From: Xestospongia bergquistia
Lineage: Eukaryota; Porifera; Demospongiae; Haplosclerida; Petrosiidae
Length of the DNA stretch: 64,000 nt
Assembly: GCA_963965975.1 (NCBI GenBank)
Contig: OZ014425.1
Span: 1,501,501 to 1,565,500, forward strand
Direction of reading: 5' to 3'
Positions 59,237-64,000 of the stretch are shown piece by piece. Positions within the stretch are counted from its first letter, which is position 1. Every line of letters begins with the position of its first letter. Both the position numbers and the translations under genes were made by a program. The notes below the pieces were generated by a model. That model had not been told where the DNA came from. It searched no databases and saw only the letters and a list, made by a program, of their open reading frames with translations.

Positions 59237-61281
59237 CTATTGTCCACTTCTTTCACGAAGTAATGCTTCCACTTGGACTCGAGCTTGTAACTTGGTAGCT
59301 TTTCCTTGGTAACGACCCTTTCTACCTCCTCCCTTCCCCTCAAGCAGCTCAGCAACTCTAAATACCAAAATCATTCTAAAAAGAATTACAAATCTATTAC
59401 AACAAACCTTGGCCCAACTTCATTCACAAGAGCTTCATTTCCTGCTAATAAAAACTGACCATTGCCTTTATCTCCGCCCACTGTAACAAATACTGTAATA
59501 CCCTATAGTTGTAGCTGTAGAAGGAGTCATAAGAGACCACACCCACTCACATAACTACTCAATTCTGAAGCTACGATATTCATAAACTCATTATCACCTT
59601 CCTCTTTATGCACTATAGCTAAAGGATCTAGTGGTTGAGAATGTAAGTGACGAAATGCTATCAATTGAGCTAGTTCTCTTAATTGAGTTCGTATAACCTT
59701 TTGCAAAGAAAGCATGTGTTTATATATGTAATGGATGTTAATACCTTTGCAGATTGACGTTGAGTTTTTAGTAGTCGATCTACTGCATCACAATGGTCAT
59801 CTAAACCAGTACTGAGAGAGAGAGAGGGGGGGGGAGGGAGGGAGAGAGAGAGAGAGAGAGAGGGGAGAGCACTAATTTTACTCAATTTCATAATTTCATT
59901 ACCTCAATAACTTTGTTAATTCCTTCTCAGTTCGAGTACATTTAGCTAAATAATGAATGACTCTATTACCAGCCACATAGAATAACAAAGTGATGCCTTT
60001 TTTAGACTCAGTGTGCAATAGCTTGATACATTGTATATCGCTAAGATTACTAACGTGTGTACCACAACACATATTGGAATCTATACCTAGACAAAATAGG
60101 AAGTTGTAACAACAAGTATGATGAGTATAAGTACTAATAATAACTTATAAAGAAAGCATCATCAGTTATTTCTCCTAAAAAAAACAAACCTTCAATATCA
60201 ACAACTCTCACTTGACCCACAAAATCATCTGGCAATCCTCGTGAACGGACCTACAAAGAAATCATAAAACAGAAAATGAACACACTTAATACCTCTTCTA
60301 ATTCTTCTGATGAAGGATCTAACCATCTAGGTGTCATGGCTCTGTGTTGCCGTATACACTCATTACATCTATCTTCAATGGCTTGTATCTCATCTTGAGT
60401 TAGCTTGGGAGTAGACAATTCTATAAAACATTTGCTATCCTTTCCAATTGCTAAGTTCCTGTAGTTTAATAGTGTAATATAATTATATGCTATAACATGT
60501 AATTATGATTGTATATTATCTTTGTATATTGAAATTAAAGTTTTCTAACAAATTCTATCCAAAGATTTTATTGGAGATATTTCAAACATTTGAATGTCAT
60601 GCAAACAGTGACTTTAATTTGGATCATGGAATATGGAATGAGATGATGAACTAATAGCATAATATTGTAGTCATAACTTGCCATGAGGTAGTTTTGTAAC
60701 CAAACATGGAGTCTGTAATAGCAGTTATAAGGTGTTGACCTACACTAAAAATGTATATTAGCTATTAATATAGGGACGTTCTAACCTGAGTGTTGCTGCA
60801 TATGATCATGTCTTCTTGTCCAGTCTACTTCTAACTTGACTTCTTGTCCAACTGTTAAAGGTTGAGTCACAAAATGGACTGCTTGACCCCCTCTTCTCTC
60901 AACTCGCAATACTTCAATGTCTGCAATCTATATATACATATATATAGAAAGAGAGACAGAGACAGAGACAGAGACAGAGAGATGTATTTAACACTGTTTC
61001 TGTTCTAAGAAAAATGTGAACATCTGTGTAGGGTATAAGACTATGTACTGATTATTTAGGTACTACCTTGCCACGATCATCAGGCTGTAGATAAAGGAAA
61101 AATATGTTACAGTACTCCATCAACCAACTCCACCCACCTGTCCTCCTCCTTCTGGAAAGAGGATTGTGTCTTCAAGAATGACTTCAAATCCTTCTATGTC
61201 TCCATGTTTTGCTTGTTGACATGACACTACTTTGGTGGTAAATTGACGAAGATACGAGTCTTTTTGACATTTGAACGACAT
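59237..61281 (-). CDS. AARSD1: Alanyl-tRNA editing protein AARSD1 (AlaX type)
   Basis: A free-standing homologue of the AlaRS editing domain that hydrolyses Ser-tRNA(Ala) mischarged in the cytosol. About nine exons encode roughly 410 residues (human 412). It starts MSFKCQKDSYLRQFTTKVVS and continues ILEDTILFPEGGGQPDD, the typical editing-domain entry. The zinc/catalytic motifs are HMQQHS joined across an intron to GQHLI (HxxxH) and DSNMCCGTHVSNL (the Cys-x-x-x-His part). The C-terminal part has LLKTQRQSAK, RTQLRELAQLIAF and VGGDKGNGQFLLAGNEALV, and ends LLRERSGQ, as in AARSD1. It is divergent from MCM6, with 305 bp between start codons. Confidence 0.94.
59814..59868. repeat. (GA)n/(G)n microsatellite
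   Basis: GAGAGAG with a GGGGGGGG interruption in an AARSD1 intron. Confidence 0.9.
60937..60984. repeat. (TA)n and (GACAGA)n microsatellite
   Basis: TATATACATATATATAG followed by GAGACAGAGACAGA units in an AARSD1 intron. Confidence 0.85.
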
Positions 61282-61586
61282 GTTTGGGGATGTGCTGAGA
61301 TGACCTGAGCCACTCCCCCTATAATCTAAGCATGGCAGAATTGTGTACATAGATTAAATGAGGGCAATTTGTAGCTCTTTCCTGCTGATTATTAGCAATT
61401 CCAAGATTTAAAGAGCTAATAATAATTCATAGTCATGGTTAAAGACACCCAACGCAAAAGCCAGAGAATCGACCAATTTATAGCTGCGCATGCGCAATAA
61501 AGTTATTAATTTAGCGGTCCCGCGAAAGAAACTTGTGTCAAGTTGTGAACTTTCTCTCTCCCTCAATATCAACGGGTTAGATTGAA
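61282..61586. promoter_or_regulatory. Bidirectional promoter AARSD1 / MCM6 with CCAAT, NRF1 and E2F-like sites
   Basis: Between the two divergent starts lie CCAAT at 61473-61477, a perfect palindromic NRF1 site TGCGCATGCGCA at 61485-61496, and TCCCGCGAAA (E2F-like) at 61518-61527. These sit 60-115 bp before the MCM6 start. CpG-containing words are otherwise rare in the window, so the cluster stands out. Confidence 0.65.

Positions 61587-64000
<2,414 letters not shown>

Overview
The window is nuclear DNA of an animal with a compact, AT-rich genome. Protein-coding genes lie on both strands, are cut by many short introns (mostly 45-150 bp, GT..AG), use the standard code and are separated by only about 100-1400 bp. 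The gene content is metazoan: ETS factor, CNC-type bZIP, ATF2 with a MAPK phospho-site, Phafin, GAD/CSAD-type decarboxylase, dynein-2 and IFT-A subunits. Short introns, tight spacing and the style of the proteins best fit a demosponge such as Amphimedon. That is inference from style, not an alignment, and another early-branching animal is possible. I see no transposon ORF, tRNA, rRNA or CRISPR array.

Layout. 1-9 kb: 3' end of AGPS (+), a small PH-domain gene (-), an ATF2/ATF7-type bZIP (-) head to head with a Phafin-like PH-FYVE gene (+). 9-19 kb: NIFK (-), SEC61G (-) head to head with X-prolyl aminopeptidase (+), a CNC/Nrf-type bZIP (-) head to head with COPI zeta (+). 19-31 kb: SMARCC of SWI/SNF (-), a C/EBP-PAR-like bZIP (-) head to head with the Apollo/SNM1B nuclease (+), then a laminin-G membrane protein with a neurexin-like C-terminus (-). 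31-49 kb: a PX-BAR sorting-nexin-like gene, DYNC2I1/WDR60 and TTC21B/IFT139, all +. 48.8-61.3 kb: an ETS gene, a GAD/CSAD-family decarboxylase, a large ankyrin-repeat gene and AARSD1, all -. 61.6 kb to the end: MCM6 (+), cut by the window edge.

Working together. Most neighbours are unrelated housekeeping genes. The clearest functional pair is DYNC2I1 followed 128 bp later by TTC21B: a dynein-2 subunit and an IFT-A subunit of the same retrograde ciliary transport system. Six head-to-head pairs share short intergenic promoters, and several of these hold recognisable sites: a TGACGTGG UPR element facing SEC61G, a TGACGTCA CRE between the CNC factor and COPZ, inverted TGATGTAA elements upstream of Apollo, and CCAAT, NRF1 and E2F-like sites between AARSD1 and MCM6.

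Introns hold many microsatellites and minisatellites, plus short words (CCACACCCAC, TCACATGA, TACATGTA) that recur in unrelated introns. The most notable candidates are the neurexin-like protein, the ETS-only gene wedged behind the decarboxylase, the decarboxylase with an altered NPHK motif, the Phafin with a long repetitive proline tail, and this intronic vocabulary.
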